Below, in pieces: positions 21,901-34,890 of a stretch of DNA of 64,000 bases (within the stretch, counting starts at the first letter, position 1; every line of letters starts with the position of its first letter). The notes under the pieces are model-generated. The model saw nothing but the letters and a program-made list of their open reading frames with translations. It was not told the origin of the DNA and ran no database searches. The stretch lies in assembly GCA_028023455.1 (NCBI GenBank), contig JAQFVV010006425.1, positions 682,001 to 746,000 on the forward strand. The letters are read 5' to 3'. The stretch is from Epiperipatus broadwayi (lineage: Eukaryota > Onychophora > Udeonychophora > Euonychophora > Peripatidae). A program made the position numbers and the translations under genes.

Positions 21901-23305
21901 GGGTTGAATTTGTTGCGCTAGATGGGTTTGCTAACTGACACAAATATTCTGTTGTGAATTTACTCAGATGCTTTAATACAAACAATGGAATTCCAGGACT
22001 ACCTGGATGGCAAGCGTTTCGAATAGTATTTAGTTTTATTATGAATAGATCTTTTGTGAATGGGGTTTTTGTCTCTGGTGGGCCAAATAGATTATGTGGT
22101 ATTTTATATGGTTGTCTTTCTTGTAATTTCTCTTTAAAATATTCAAAAATTGGCATAATCATATTGTGTCCTGCATATGTTCCACTATTTGTATATAGTG
22201 CCATTGGCACTTTTACATCTGGTTGGTTACCCAGCGCCCATCTTATATAATCTCTTGTCCAAGTGTGTGGCCTGGTTAGGCATACCTTGCTTTTCTTTAT
22301 TTTCAGATAGCTTTTGAGTTCTTCACATGCTTTATTGTATGCATGTGTAAACTTGAATATATACTGCTGGGTGCAGTGTGATGGGTTATTCATGATTATT
22401 CTCTGGTGTAACTGATCTGCCAGAGACAAAAGTCTTGATGGTGGAGGTTGTTTTTTTGTTATATTGTTGATGTTAAAGGACAACATTCCCATAAATGCTA
22501 GATATCTCTGGACCGGGTTCAAAGTCATATCTTTGATTTTGTTTAGCATTATGTAGGTCTCAGAGAACAGAAATTCAGGGGTTGTTTCTGGAAGTAAAAC
22601 TCTTATTGTTCTTGTAAGTGGAAAGGGTGATATTTGAATTTGGGCACAGTCAATTGTGACTATTTGAGCTGAGTGATCGGAAAAAGTTGAGGGAGTTAGT
22701 TTTATTTCAATAAGGTGGTGAAGCATTGGAGAATAAAAGCACAGATCAATAAGTGAAGAGAAGCGATTATTGTGGAAAGAGATGGCATCATCTGGCAAAA
22801 AACCTTGGCCACTCATTAGTGGTATGTTTATTCTGTGAAGCCAATGTTGGGTAAATTCCTGATATTTTAAATTAAAATCTCCAATTAAGATGGTTGGGTT
22901 TGAAGTTGTAGCTAACCTTGAATTAATGTTTGCAATTATGGTATCTATTTTTTTATCCTGTAAAGGCATATATACAAAAACCAGATTTATTGTTATGCTT
23001 TTTTGGTTGAAGGTTGCAATTAATAAGTTCATGTCAAAGTGAATTATTTTGAACATTGTGAATGGGCAATTTCTAGCAATTATGATTCCAGTTCCAGCTG
23101 AGGGAGAGGAAGAGTCTCTGGAGCATGCACAGAAACCTTCCATAGTTAAATGTTTGGCTGAGTTAGTTTGTGATCCAGCATAAATTTTTGTCCCAAGTAT
23201 ACCAAGCAAGTGTGGTTGTATTTCCTTGATCCAATGTTTTAACTTATTAATTTTTGAGGTTGAGTTCAAACCCCTGACATTGATTGCCACAATTTTTATT
23301 TTCAT
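21863..23305 (-). pseudogene. LINE ORF2 N-terminal AP endonuclease and start of RT
   Basis: A 480-codon frame from the ATG at 23305. AP endonuclease blocks in order are KIVAINVRGLNSTSKINKLK, HLLGILGTKIY, GTGIIIARNC, NLVFVYMPLQ, NPTILIGDFNLKYQ, NNRFSSLIDLCFYS and TPSTFSDHSAQIVTI. These match the N-GLN, E-TK, Y-P, GDFN, ID and SDH motifs. The usual metal-binding glutamate of ETK is a glycine here (GTK), a single-base change that would abolish nicking. The region after about residue 260 leads into the RT (KLNTIRNACHPGSPGIPLFV), where the frame is lost near 21880. It lies 28 bases downstream of ORF1, so ORF2 was probably translated by reinitiation or a related mechanism. Confidence 0.85.
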
Positions 23306-23333
23306 TATATGTTTTTTGGTTGAGATTTAAATA

Positions 23334-24857
23334 TTAGGGTTGATCTGGTGTTTCTTCCCATTCATTCTCATATTCCATTTCCAGATCTTCATCTGTTTCC
23401 ACTGTAGTTGTATTGTTGTGATCAGAAAGGCTAAGGTTGGATTCTGTTTTGATTTTTTTGGGCCCTCTATTTTTCTTTGGTGGGCAGCCTGGTCTTCTTC
23501 TTTGTTCTGTGTCAGCTTTGGTGATTTGAGGCATATTTGGGGTGATAGCTTCCATAATTTCCATTGTTGTATTATTTTTAATATTGGGTGTTTGGTGTGT
23601 TATATATATTTTTTCTTGATCACTATTACTGTGTGAGTTTATTTGTTCTTTTATTATCTCTTTTTCATCAGTATATTTGGTAGGCTGACTTAGATTGTGC
23701 ACTATTTTTTTCCATTGGAGCCTCTTGAGGTTGTTGACTTTCTGTTTTTTTATCAGTGGGGGTTTGAATTCTATTGGTTGATTTTGTTGATAAATCCAGA
23801 ATTTCAGGTGCTGGCAATGTGTGTGCAGTTTTTTTATTATTCAATTGCTGTTGATCTATGGTTTTATTATTACTTTTTTCTTGTTTATTAGTTGTTTTCG
23901 TTATCTGTTTTGTACTGTTTGATTCTGGTTGGTGAGCTTCTGTTGGTTGATCTTCAGAGCTCGGTTGGTTTTTCTGTTTGATTTTGGTGTTGCAATCGAT
24001 CGCTAAGTGTCCGGTTTCACCGACGCAAAACATCTCAGCCTTAATCCTTTTATGTGAATAGTCAGTATTGCATTCTGGTCAATTATTTGTGTTGGAATAT
24101 CCTCCGGGTTTACATTGTCATTCAGCTTTATTTTGAAATGAAAGTTGTTGCTGAAAATCGGTATGGGGGTGTCGGATAAGTAGATTTGTTTTATATAAAT
24201 AGCTTTGCCAAATGACTGTATTAATTTTTGAAAATCCTGAATGGTATATCTGAAGTAAGTGTTTTTAATTATTCCGTTACAATAGTTTTGCAAGCTTTGA
24301 TCGACTATTATTAGCGCGTAGCTTCCCAAAGTTTTTACTTTAGTTTGAAATCTTGCACGCTGATGTTCATCGAAAAACTGAATTGCAACGTATCGCAAGT
24401 TTGGATGCTCTCCAATACTAGAGACTGTATCCCACAATGCTGTTGCTGTCAGCTCCTTGTAAAGAAGCTCTCTGGGGAATTTATAGTGTTTTAAATTCCT
24501 ATCAGTGACAGCTAACACTAATGATCTTGGTGAAAAAATTTTTTGGAAAGTTGTGAATAATTTTTTTGGGATGGTGCTGTTGAAATTAACGTTTATTTCT
24601 TGCAGTTCATCTTGATTCCATATCGTTGGGGAGGGCTCTTCATTATTGTTTTCCATGAGGTTTAAATTATTTATGTTGGCTTGATTTACCTTCCTAAATC
24701 TTGCTGTCTGTGTTAATGCTGGACTTTTTTTGATGCTGTGAAGCTGCTGGTTTATTTTTTTTACGTTTGCGTATGTTTTTGCGATAGTTGCAGTTTTCAT
24801 TTTATCGCCGTTTGTTTGAGCGCAATTTACGTCATTTGCTTCTTGACATGACACCAT
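23334..24857 (-). pseudogene. LINE ORF1 (gag-like, CCHC zinc knuckle), two frameshifts
   Basis: The frame 24857-24003 (284 codons) starts MVSCQEANDVNCAQTNGDK and holds an RNA-binding-like body (KKLFTTFQKIFSPRSLVLAV, then LWDTVSSIGEHPNLRYVAIQ and TIHIKGLRLRCF). A frameshift at about 24030 carries the zinc knuckle on as FCVGETGHLAIDC, in the frame 24033-23668, which has a Q/N/K-rich tail. A second shift near 23690 leads to 23702-23334, with a basic patch RRRPGCPPKKNRGPKK and an acidic end. The CCHC knuckle is thus split, with its first cysteine in one frame and the rest in the next. ORF1 proteins coat the element RNA. A decayed relative lies at 41.08-42.3 kb. Confidence 0.75.
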
Positions 24858-25050
24858 GCTTGTTTATGACATTAGAATTTATTTTTTGTTATGAACGACC
24901 GTATTACTTACTTTTTTCTAGAAAACAACTGTTCAGTAATCAGCCATCGCTGTCTTTATCTATCACAGTTTTTAAGTGTGAAAACGGTTAGAATATGGGG
25001 GGAAAAAGATTATTAATTAGACCTTCGTTCTTGATGACTTAGGCATACAT

Positions 25051-25060
25051 GCGCATGCGC

Positions 25061-25091
<31 letters not shown>
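25051..25091. repeat. Palindromic CpG motif and (ATT)n microsatellite at the LINE 5' end
   Basis: GCGCATGCGC (25051-25060) is followed by about ten ATT units. On the minus strand the LINE is preceded by the same TAA-type repeat that ends it, which suggests insertion into a TAA microsatellite. Confidence 0.85.
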
Positions 25092-27345
25092 TAAACTAGT
25101 ATTTTTTGGTTTCTAAGGAATCATTAAAGTTTATAATACAGCTCTAAATTTAAAGGTTAAAAAAAATTGTTTTAAGAATGTTTCATTTATATGATCAAAT
25201 ATTATTATTTGATCAAAGCGCTCTATTTCCTAGTATCTCTACCAGCACTCAAGTAAAAAAAAACATAATATAATTTTATATAAATATACTAATATCATAA
25301 GTTCTTTATTAAATAAACTTTATTTCCTTTTCGTAAGAGTATCTTTTCAACAGTTTTAATAAGTTTAATTTAAGATATTATTTACTTTGCTATTGTGTTG
25401 TAGTAGAGTATATTTCCTATCAACGTTTCTTTTTAAAATTTCTTGATGATTTACTTATTCACAAATGGAAAAAATTTTAAAAAACATACTTTATCAATAT
25501 TTTGAAGATTGGAACACTATCTATAAATAGTATTTATATATAATGTAAATGTTTATTACAAATTTTGTCAGACCTGTTTATTATTTTGTTAGTTCAACGA
25601 CATTGCTGCAAGTACTACTACAACATCAAAAAAATCTAATAAACTAAATGCTTTTCTTTCAGTTTGTCCCTAAGCAGCATTTAAAATAAATAACAAACCG
25701 GTCTTACATTCTAACTAAATCTCTTTCTTCTATTTTTAAGATTAATGATTAAAGTCTAAAATTTAAAATTAAAAGATTATTAAATGTTACTCTGAGGATT
25801 AAAGCATGTGGGATTCTTTTATTTTAATATATATTTACTAGACTAGATAATCTGTATATATTATAAAACTTAGTACATATATATTTAATGTTTTTTTAGG
25901 CTTACATATGTATAAAGATAGGGGAAAAACCATTTATATGGATAAGAAATAATGGATGAAGTATCTAATATTGTTGATGCAAGACATGCATCTAAAATAT
26001 TTGAAACAATTTCAATAAAATTTGAATTGTTTATTTGGGGTGTAGAGAATTCAGTATCTATATTTCAAAAACCAATGGAGTAGTTATTAATATAATAAAA
26101 AATTATTAAATACATACATTATCTAATAAAATTAGGACCATTCACCTTCTATCTTTCTTTATATTAATGTTTTCTTAGACGAAAAATATATGAAAAAATT
26201 ATTCAATATTTTTATTTGTGAAAATATTTTTTATTTAGATTTAAGTAATATATTGTATATAAATACATGAATGTACTTAAATACATACAGTAAAAACATT
26301 AAATGCTTTTATTGACAGAGCACTAAAAAGAAATTAAATAATTGTTTGTTCAATAATAATTGGAGGTTTTAGATTTAACTAAAACAAAAACACAGGAGAG
26401 GAGGATGTCCAGAAATTAATTAAGTCATTTCTTCATTATAAAAAATAGGGATTGAATTTAATTAATTTCTGGATTCCAGTGCTTTTATTTCAAATTAAAT
26501 TTTAAAACTTTAAATGTAGTTGATGAAACAATTAGTTTATTTCTTTTTAGTATACAATCAATACAAGCATTTAATATCTAAAAAAAAATTATCTCTATTA
26601 TTTTAAATAAATAATTGTAATATTATTTCAAATCATGCACATAAAAGTGAAGCAATTGAGAGGGAAATGAAATATTATTTTCTTTTTTTTCTTTTTTTAA
26701 TATCATTCATAAAGTTTTGGCATTTTGATTTAAAAAATGTTAGCATTTATCATGTCTGGCAATAACCTTGAGAATCTTTTCCATACCCAGAAATACCAGG
26801 CCATTCCAATGCATAATGGAATGTGTATTACATCCAGACATCAGCCGATTACATTGGTATAAAACTTGAATTTTAGAATAAGAAATCTTTACAAATCTTT
26901 AGTGCAATCAGAACCTAAGCATGTTAACATTTTTAAGTAGATATTTTGTTTGATGTCTACATCATGATTGGCTATGCTAACCTATCTAGGCATTTTGCCT
27001 TTGCTAGGCAAAGTGACATCTACTCATCATACGAAGATAAAGATGAACAACAATAGATAAAGCAAAAACTATTATTAATTAATTCATTAATTATTATTTC
27101 AAGAAATCTCATATATAGCTGCTAACTGCTAATGGAGAATGGATAACTTCACTTATGGAATGCTGTCTAACAACTTCACAATAAATTGCTGGACTTTTTT
27201 AACTGAAAATAATTGTAAATTGCTAATATATTTGGAATATTATATTTATCAACATCAAATTGTTGTTATTTATATTCAAAATATGAAACATAATTGTTTT
27301 TTTCATTTCAAGAAAATGTGCAGATTATGTCTCAATATTGTGAAT
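25092..27345. other. AT-rich spacer with one small perfect inverted repeat
   Basis: No supported gene. At about 26410-26475 the 15-base CCAGAAATTAATTAA occurs with its exact reverse complement about 40 bases away. Near 26745-26860 there are weakly inverted ATGTCTGG and CCAGACAT words. The 73-codon frame at 27139-27360 has no motif. Confidence 0.5.
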
Positions 27346-27349
27346 TTAT

Positions 27350-27607
27350 CTCATCGTTAATTATAAATTTTTATTTAACGCACATTGATTACGTAAGTAA
27401 TACTTAATAAGGCAATAGACCTTTAAGCATGTGCACTTGAAAAATGTGAAGATAGGGACCTTTACAGGACTTAATCACAAGCTTACATTTTCTTCCAAAG
27501 CATAAGCTTGTGGTTAAGACCTGTAGAGGTCCCTACCTTTGCATTTTTCAAGCGCACATGCTTTAAGGTTTATTGCCTTAGTAAATATTACTCATCGTTA
27601 ATTATGA
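27350..27607. mobile_element. Palindromic MITE with possible 17-base flanking direct repeats
   Basis: Arms of about 77 bp (27409-27485 and 27505-27579) are inverted repeats with a few mismatches. They begin AAGGCAATAGACCTTTAAGC, and a short spacer separates them. Weaker inverted similarity (GTAATA-TTA) continues outward by about 12 bases. CTCATCGTTAATTAT occurs outside on both sides (27350-27364 and 27591-27605) in direct orientation, which could be a long target duplication or part of a larger repeat. No coding capacity. Confidence 0.7.
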
Positions 27608-27609
27608 AA

Positions 27610-30600
27610 GGAAAAAATTTGAATAATCATTTTTCAATTCAAATATGCTGACATAAACTTCATCATTTGGAGAAACACTGAACTTCAATTTAAAAATTAA
27701 TAAAATCACTTTGTTTATGAATAAACTATTTGCCTAATCACGTATATGATCAGAACTATTAGTAACATGGATTAAAATCTACAAATTAATGAATTAATTA
27801 TATACTTCCAATATAAAAAGTACTTGCTGCTAATCCTTTGTATGAAATTACATCTTTTCAAATGGATTAAATTGCTGCATGTAATAAACTACAATTTTGC
27901 CTCCATAGCTTAAGTAAATGCATTATGGATTATCATCTTTAAAATTTAAATATCATTAAATGGATAATGGAATATGAATGTTAAGTATTTATATGCAACT
28001 CATGAATTGTAGATTATCAATGCAAATATTAAATATGATAAATGTTGAATTTATAGGCAATCCTTAAAATAGATTACTGTGTTGAATATAGCTTATCTTA
28101 TATTAACAAATATACTACATGGAATTTATTAATCTTCATGTTGGGTTCCAAAAAGGGATATATTTTTAAATCATTATAAAATTAGGAATATAAATCATGG
28201 ATTATTTAATTCACTTTATTATAATTGCTTATTTTTTAGTTAGTTAATATTGTTATTACTATTAATATAATAAGGAATACAATAGTTTTCTCAGATATTA
28301 TTACACTAATGTATAGATAATATATTATTCAATATTATTATTTGTGGCTATTGAATAAGGTTGAATGTGATTTACCTTGGATTTAGGTTGTATAAATGCA
28401 AGTGTACAAAACATTGGTGTATTACAATTATTGTATGTTTTATGGGTTCTTAAGTTTCAATCAATATATAAATATGTAGATAATTAATGTTTTAATTTGA
28501 AATGCTTGATTCGTTTTATGCTGAAAAAAATAAATATAAACTATTGAAAAATGTATGAATATATGTGTCTGTTTGTGTAAACTAGCGTGGTAGTTGTAAT
28601 AATATCTTTTGAATAGATATTGGTGGCCAACTTATACACTTATTTGAAGTGTGATTAATAAAAAAAATATTTTATCTCTATTATATTTAAGTTTTTAGTA
28701 TGGGCACAGTAAATGAAAATGTAAACTGTATTGTATTTTATACTGATAGTTTTTGATTAATGGACATTTTATTTGTATACATATATAAACTATAAATATC
28801 CATTCTAAATATACTATATGTAAGTTCCAAATAATTTTAATGATAAAAATAATAAAATATATATTTTAATTACTCAGTAGTGTACTTTTGATTACATAGT
28901 AACCCTGTAAAGTAATATGTAAGTTTAATATTACATGATTTTCCATGAACTGTGTATGTCAGTATTTGTTGTTTGTTTATTTATTATATTATCTTTGAAT
29001 TTATTTAACAATATTGCTTCCTTATTTTTTTCTCCTTTTATGATTTTTTTCTTCCGTTAATATTTTTGTATCGTGTCTATATTAAATCTATGTAAGCAAC
29101 TTGTAATATCACTGTCTAACTGCAAACCAATATAAATGAGTTCTATGTAAATAAAGTGTTCAATTTTATGATTTTCATCACCTAATGTTGTTTCATTCAT
29201 AGATATCTTGGTCTGTAATTGGAAATGAATACTTTTTTTTTGTTTTGCTAATATTAATAGCTGTTTAATTAAATTTAATATAGATGGCACATGACTCTCC
29301 AAATACTAAAATATTACATATATGTGTTTATGTTGGTAATTTTAGTTATAAGCAAAAGGTAGGTTTTACACAGATACAAAAGAAGTCATTCCAAATCTTT
29401 GTATCTTTTTAAATTCTCATAACTGCTCTTCTCTTTAAGGTTGTATATAAACATTCTATGTTTCATTATTTTACTCTGGAAATCCTTTTCCAACATATTT
29501 TCCACAGTTTTTGTCTTAAAGTATTTACCCAATAAAATCTTTTCATTATTTCTTTAATAAATGATATTTTTTTTACTTACAATTGTGAATCCATCTAATT
29601 GCTAATTTAACATTTTTACTTTTTTTTTTAAATGTATTTATACATTTTTAAAAATTTCAAAATTTCGCACTATTTCTAATTGTATAATTGTATGCTTTAT
29701 ATAAGTGACATTTTAAACAAAATATTTAGCAAGCCTCCTTCTTAATATCTATATTCAATATACTACAAAATAATTTCCTCATTTTTTGTTCACAACCTAT
29801 TAATTCAATGAAATGATTATTTTAATTTTTTTATCATTATGTCAATTAATTATTAATTCTTGATAAATATTTAAAAGCATTATTCTGTTTTTTAACTTTC
29901 TGTTCTATTTGGTTAATATTTTTATCATACAATACATTTTCACTGGCTTAGTTTTATTTACATTTATTATAATCTCAAAACTACTCTTTGCCTATTCTTA
30001 TAATATTTTTTTAAAACTATCATTATTCTCACTTGCAAACACCATTCATAATGGAACTTTTGCAATAATAAGGCTTTCTACCTTGTCCTTTATGTCATAT
30101 GGATAGTGAGATGCAAATTTCTCAAGGAATTACCCCTGCCATAAATAATACCATTGTTTTTATCAAATGCTCAAAAAAATCAGGAAATGTGATCAGCTCC
30201 TTGCCTCCAGTAAAGTCTGTGATGACACCTGGTCTTTAACTGCTCTATCCTTTTCTTGATTATCAACTCCCACCTATCCAGCATTATAGATTAGGCAATT
30301 TTAAAAGAACATATTCATGTTTATATTAAAAATGCTAATACCATTAAACAAGTTCTTAGTTCCTCATATTCTACACAAAATTCTTCATTATACCCAACCA
30401 CATAAGTGTATAACAATTGCATTTTCATAACATAATCTAGCCAGATGGCAAACAGAACATTAATATAATCATGTTATTGTACAATTTATTTATTTATTTT
30501 TCTTTTATCAGGATGTAATCACTATTTATTGTTAATAAAAATTTTTGTTGAAATGAACTATCATTATTATCTGAAAGTATCACAATTATCAACAACTCCA

Positions 30601-31185
30601 AAATAATTCGAGCTTTTTATATTGAGCATTAACTTCATCATTATCAAACTAGACCTCATTTAACAACTGTGTAAACACATAATAACTAATTCAAAAGATG
30701 CTTAATAAATATTATCTATTTTAATAAACTAGCAAATATTTATACTTTGCTTTTCTTCCAAAAAAATTTTCAAAGTATTTTCACAAATGCTACAAAAGCC
30801 AGACTATCAAGAATCTGAACTATTAGTGATTTAAAAGTGGTTTTATTTTTTGTGAACAATGGGGTAAAGGTTTTTGAAGATTTTCAGTTTTCCAAAAAAT
30901 ACTGACATCTTCAGATTATTTTTTTAAAATTAGTAAATTCTTTCTTTGGCAGTCGTTCTGGGCAAGCCATTCATTACTTTGGCTCCAGAATTCTCCAGGC
31001 AACCAGCTACTTAGAGATTAATTTATGAACAAGACTACTGCTGACACTTTCTAAGAAATCCATTATACAGTTCTTTTAAGAACTAATGATTTCTTAAAGA
31101 TTTAATGAACCAGTCAAAATAGCAAATGAACATTTGATAAAAATTATTATCATATACATACAGAGGAAAATATGAAGCAATCTAC
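27610..31185. other. 3.6 kb AT-rich region without supported gene
   Basis: Frames at 29057-29302 and 29909-30106 are low-complexity. The stretch 30110-30420 is a little less AT-biased and may be an eroded element, but no motif could be recognised on either strand. Confidence 0.45.
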
Positions 31186-31400
31186 CAGGGAGTCCAGTAA
31201 AATGACCATGGGGTAGACAACCAGCCAGTGCACCGCCCTTTCTATGTCCCAAGCTGCCAAGATGTGACCACGCCTGTTCCAGCTGCCCACAATGATGACA
31301 AATTCTGCCTTGCCTAAATAGATGAAATCCTCACCGCACAGCCAGTTGACTTGAAGCCCACTCAGAGCTCATAGGAGAAGAATGAAGATGCCAACATAAG
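31186..31400 (-). other. GC-richer island with an open minus-strand frame, unidentified
   Basis: The base composition here is clearly richer in G and C than the surroundings. On the minus strand a frame is open for about 70 codons with no stop and reads ALSGLQVNWLCGEDFIYLGK, then AEFVIIVGSWNRRGHILAAW and DIERAVHWLVVYPMVILLDS. It ends soon after CFIFS near a GTATGT that could be a splice donor. The composition looks protein-like, with a hydrophobic C-terminal half, but I do not recognise a family. It may be an exon, a gene relic or a fragment of an unknown repeat. The plus strand has a partly open frame too, so coding is not proven. Confidence 0.35.
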
Positions 31401-31464
31401 TTTATTTTAAGATATTTTATTAATATTGAAATAATTAACTTTGATATTTCTGATTAAATATATA

Positions 31465-31528
31465 TTATTAGTCACTTAAAAAAAAGAGAGTTGTCTTTAT
31501 TAGTCACTTAAAAAAAAGAGAGTTGTCT
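31465..31528. repeat. Tandem duplication, 2 x 32 bp
   Basis: The unit contains TTAGTCACTTAAAAAAAAGA and is repeated exactly at a 32-base period. Confidence 0.9.
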
Positions 31529-31529
31529 C

Positions 31530-34500
31530 TCGCATATGTATATTGAATTTATGGTTATTACGGGCATAAATGAGAAAGCTTTTACTTAAATCTTTTGAGT
31601 CAATTTTTTCTATTTCAAATTCTAGTATTTTCAACAAAGGTTGCAATGAGATTTTTTTGTTGTTGTTGCTATTCGTTTTGCTCTTGTAATCATCATATAT
31701 AAATATACATGTGTATATATGCGTACATACGCTTATAATATTCGGTAAATACGATATCTCATGTTGAATATCTAAAAATGTATTTAACCGTATATCCTTT
31801 TTAAGTTAATTTTTTATCATTGTTGCACCTCATGATGTGTGTAAGAAAAGATTGATCTATTATAGATTCCCTGTAAGCAAGTCCTCATGTTGCCTACTAT
31901 ATAGTATATGAACTAACGCAACCTTATTGATATGTTGAAAAATATGAAATTAGCGAAATATTTCATAATGCAAATATACGTAAGCATAGTTCTTTTTATT
32001 ATTATATTTGCTATCAATAAAAAGGTTTTAAAGTCATCAGTAAAAGCGTATGCCTGTATTACCGAAAATCTCATATCTGTATATCAAATCACACAAAGTA
32101 AAATTTATTTCTACTGGGTAAAAGGAGCTCAGACCACTTCCATTACTTATAAACATTGTAAATAGCTTTAGGGATTTATTATTTTTCTTATTTAAAATTG
32201 TATTTTATCTATTTCAACGCCTCGAATATATATATATGGGTTTGTGATCATTAATTATTTAGTATTTTTTTTATGATATCATCATTAGTATGAAACGGTG
32301 GTGGGTGTTTGGGATTAAATAATTATTTAATCATAATATTTATTAAACTTGTTTCGTTTTCATATTATTATTTATATTGATAAAAATGTATTCCTTCCTT
32401 ATCAACCATGTATTCTTTCCTTATCAACCACGTACCTGTAATAATCATTTAACTTACCCATTTGAAGACCCTAGATGTAGAGTGACTGAGCTTGCCACAA
32501 GGGATATCACTCTACCGGAGTGTTAAATCTTATTCTCATGCTTCGCTGGACATATGGTATTGCACACCCTTCTGGGAGGGGGGAAAATTCATTTTTATTC
32601 TTTTCTAGAAGTGGCGCGCAAAAGTCTATTTTGTAAATAGATTTTTCAAAGGTGTGTACTTGTCATTGTTCTAAATATTCGGGCATTCAAATAAGATATC
32701 AACTAAAGGGTGTTTTTAACTGGAAGAGTCCTGTCAATCCACTCTTTCTATCAGTTTAGCTGGAAGTACCAATATACCTGAGTACAGACAATCGGCTAAA
32801 TTGGTATCTATTTCTTTTCCTGTTAAATCTTGTTCACTTCATGCTCAGTGCAAGATTAGGATTAGGAAATCCACAGGGAGTTTTGGTCCGGTACAGTAAT
32901 AACATTGTAAAACATATATTAATATCGGTTAAATCTAAAGCAGAAGAACTACCATGTTATTTCTAATGTAAACAAGTTATACAAATTATACAACTAGAAA
33001 GTCATTCAGCTTTCGGATATGAAATCCATCTTACCACTCTCTAAAAAAAAAACAAAAAAAAAACACCAACTATCACTTATAATTAATATGTAAATAGTGG
33101 TTAAAGTAAAATATATATAAATATGAAAGTTTTCTAATAGTCTTTCACTTTAAGAAATAGAATACAGGAAGTACATACATAAACCAGTATCTAATACGAT
33201 ATTAGAAATTATAATAAAATAGAATAAAAATATTAGAAAAATTAAAAATTTACAAAGATTCTTTATTACTACCATATCTCTGCCTATTATACAAATAGAC
33301 TATGTTAAATGAAATATAAACAAAGCTAACAAATAAATGTTAAATAATATTAGCACGACATCCCCTGCTTGGTGCAGCTGGTAGAAAGTCCCAGGATCAA
33401 TTTTGGCTGCATGTAGGTCTGGCGCTTGAATTATAATCTTATGAACTCCAGAGCAATAAAAACATATACCCTTTTTTAGTACACCATAACAGTAAACTTG
33501 TTGTCATATTAGTTCTATTTGCATATGTAAGCAATACGTCACGTTTTTTCGAATTGATATATAAAACATCTTTACTGCAGAGCCAACTCTAATAATCCGT
33601 AATAAAACACTCATTCATCTCTAAATTAATCAGACTTGCATAGGTAATCTAGAATAATAATATATATATATATAATGTATGTGTGAAATCATTGAATATA
33701 CTTAACACTTTTTAATACAATCTTTTCTTTGATAATTTTACTTGTTTAATAGTTCTTGTCATGTGGCAATAATTTTTAACTCTTTGATCTGAAATATATC
33801 AAACTCATTTAGTACTGTATTTTAAATCAATACCACTTAGTGAAGCAATTCTGCAATGTTTGGGTTGTCTGTAAAAAGAAATAACCAGATGCATCTATCT
33901 AGAGCTAAAGGCTCATTTTATTGAAAAGATTCTCTTAACATTGCAGCCGCTAGTCTAATTTTAATATTAAAAAAAAAGATAGAGAGAAAACGTAAATTAG
34001 CTTTAGAATTCCCTTTTTTCTTAAAACACACTTCATAGCTATTCAGTTTGACAAATTTCCATTAAAAATTAGATTGCTTACCTGATTTATAATTTGAGTT
34101 CATATATGTGTGTGTGTCTGTGTGTGTGGAGTACGTGTTTCTATCTGAAGTTTTACTTTAAATAATTTGCTTAGATAGATATTCTTTTTATTTTATCTAA
34201 TATTTTTTTTATAGATTTCTTACTGTTTAAAACAATCACAGTTGTTTTCATTATGCCATGCATAACATATAGAAGCTAACACTTACTGTCAAATTCAAGA
34301 CTCTACATTTACACGATCGAAGCACATCTATACTTAATGCAGATAAAAGGTAACACTAAAGAATAAAAGCCACTCGAAAGGCCATCAAAAAGTAACAACA
34401 ATGATGAAAACATTACTCACCAGAATAACCAATTATTGGATGCAAACGGTTTATTATTTTTCTTGACTGGTTATTCTCAACTTGTTTTACTCCTTAGTTA

Positions 34501-34890
34501 AATTGTTTCAATAAGCAATTATCAATCAGCAATAAGTTTTTCTTGTAGATTTTTGACGTGGGGACTTCTGAAGAAAAAAAAAGACCGCTTGCAACCTAAA
34601 AAAAAATATAAGTTCTTATCAAGTCTGGATTCATATTCAAGCTATGATTTTATAGAAAAATGCATTAACACTCGCGATGAATTTGTTTATATCTAGTATT
34701 TTTGTGGTTACTTCCAACAAAAATAGAGAGAGAAAGAAATAAAATAATTGTGTATATAATGTTAAAGATATAAGCAAAGAGTTTATACTTTGTGGTTAAA
34801 TTATGAATCAAAATATATAAAATGCGCTAACGCGCACAAGCACTCAAAGCTAAAAACAAATAAAGAAAATATATATTATTATTTTAATAT
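31530..34890. other. AT-rich region with a mixed-composition patch
   Basis: No gene recognised. At 32388-32438 a 22-bp unit (ATTC-TTCCTTATCAACCA) is duplicated. The region 32450-32920 is less AT-rich. It includes a small hairpin from TAGAGTGA and TCACTCTA (about 32478-32515) and looks like part of an unnamed dispersed repeat. A weak A-box-like TGGTGCAGCTGGTAGA occurs near 33370. GT runs occur near 34110-34130. Confidence 0.4.

Larger units (their letters stand above)
19772..25060 (-). mobile_element. APE-type two-ORF non-LTR retrotransposon (L1/Tx1-like), near full length
   Basis: On the minus strand the order is a short 5' region (25060-24858), ORF1 with a zinc knuckle (24857-23334), ORF2 with an AP endonuclease and reverse transcriptase (23305-20062), then a 3' UTR with AATAAA (minus strand, 19793-19788) and a TAA-type tail. 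ORF1 and ORF2 are about 28 bases apart. The CCHC knuckle in ORF1, the APE-RT order and the C-terminal CCHC finger fit the L1/Tx1 group. The TAA tail is also seen in I-like elements, but no RNase H domain is visible. Frameshifts in both ORFs and a tandem duplication in the RT make it inactive, yet it is the best-preserved element here. TAA-type repeat occurs on both sides (19746-19771 and 25061-25091). Confidence 0.85.

Noticed and set aside
33358-33440. Weak A-box-like TGGTGCAGCTGGTAGA suggesting another SINE
   Set aside because: No convincing B box at proper spacing; only a degenerate GCTTGAATTATAATC was found.
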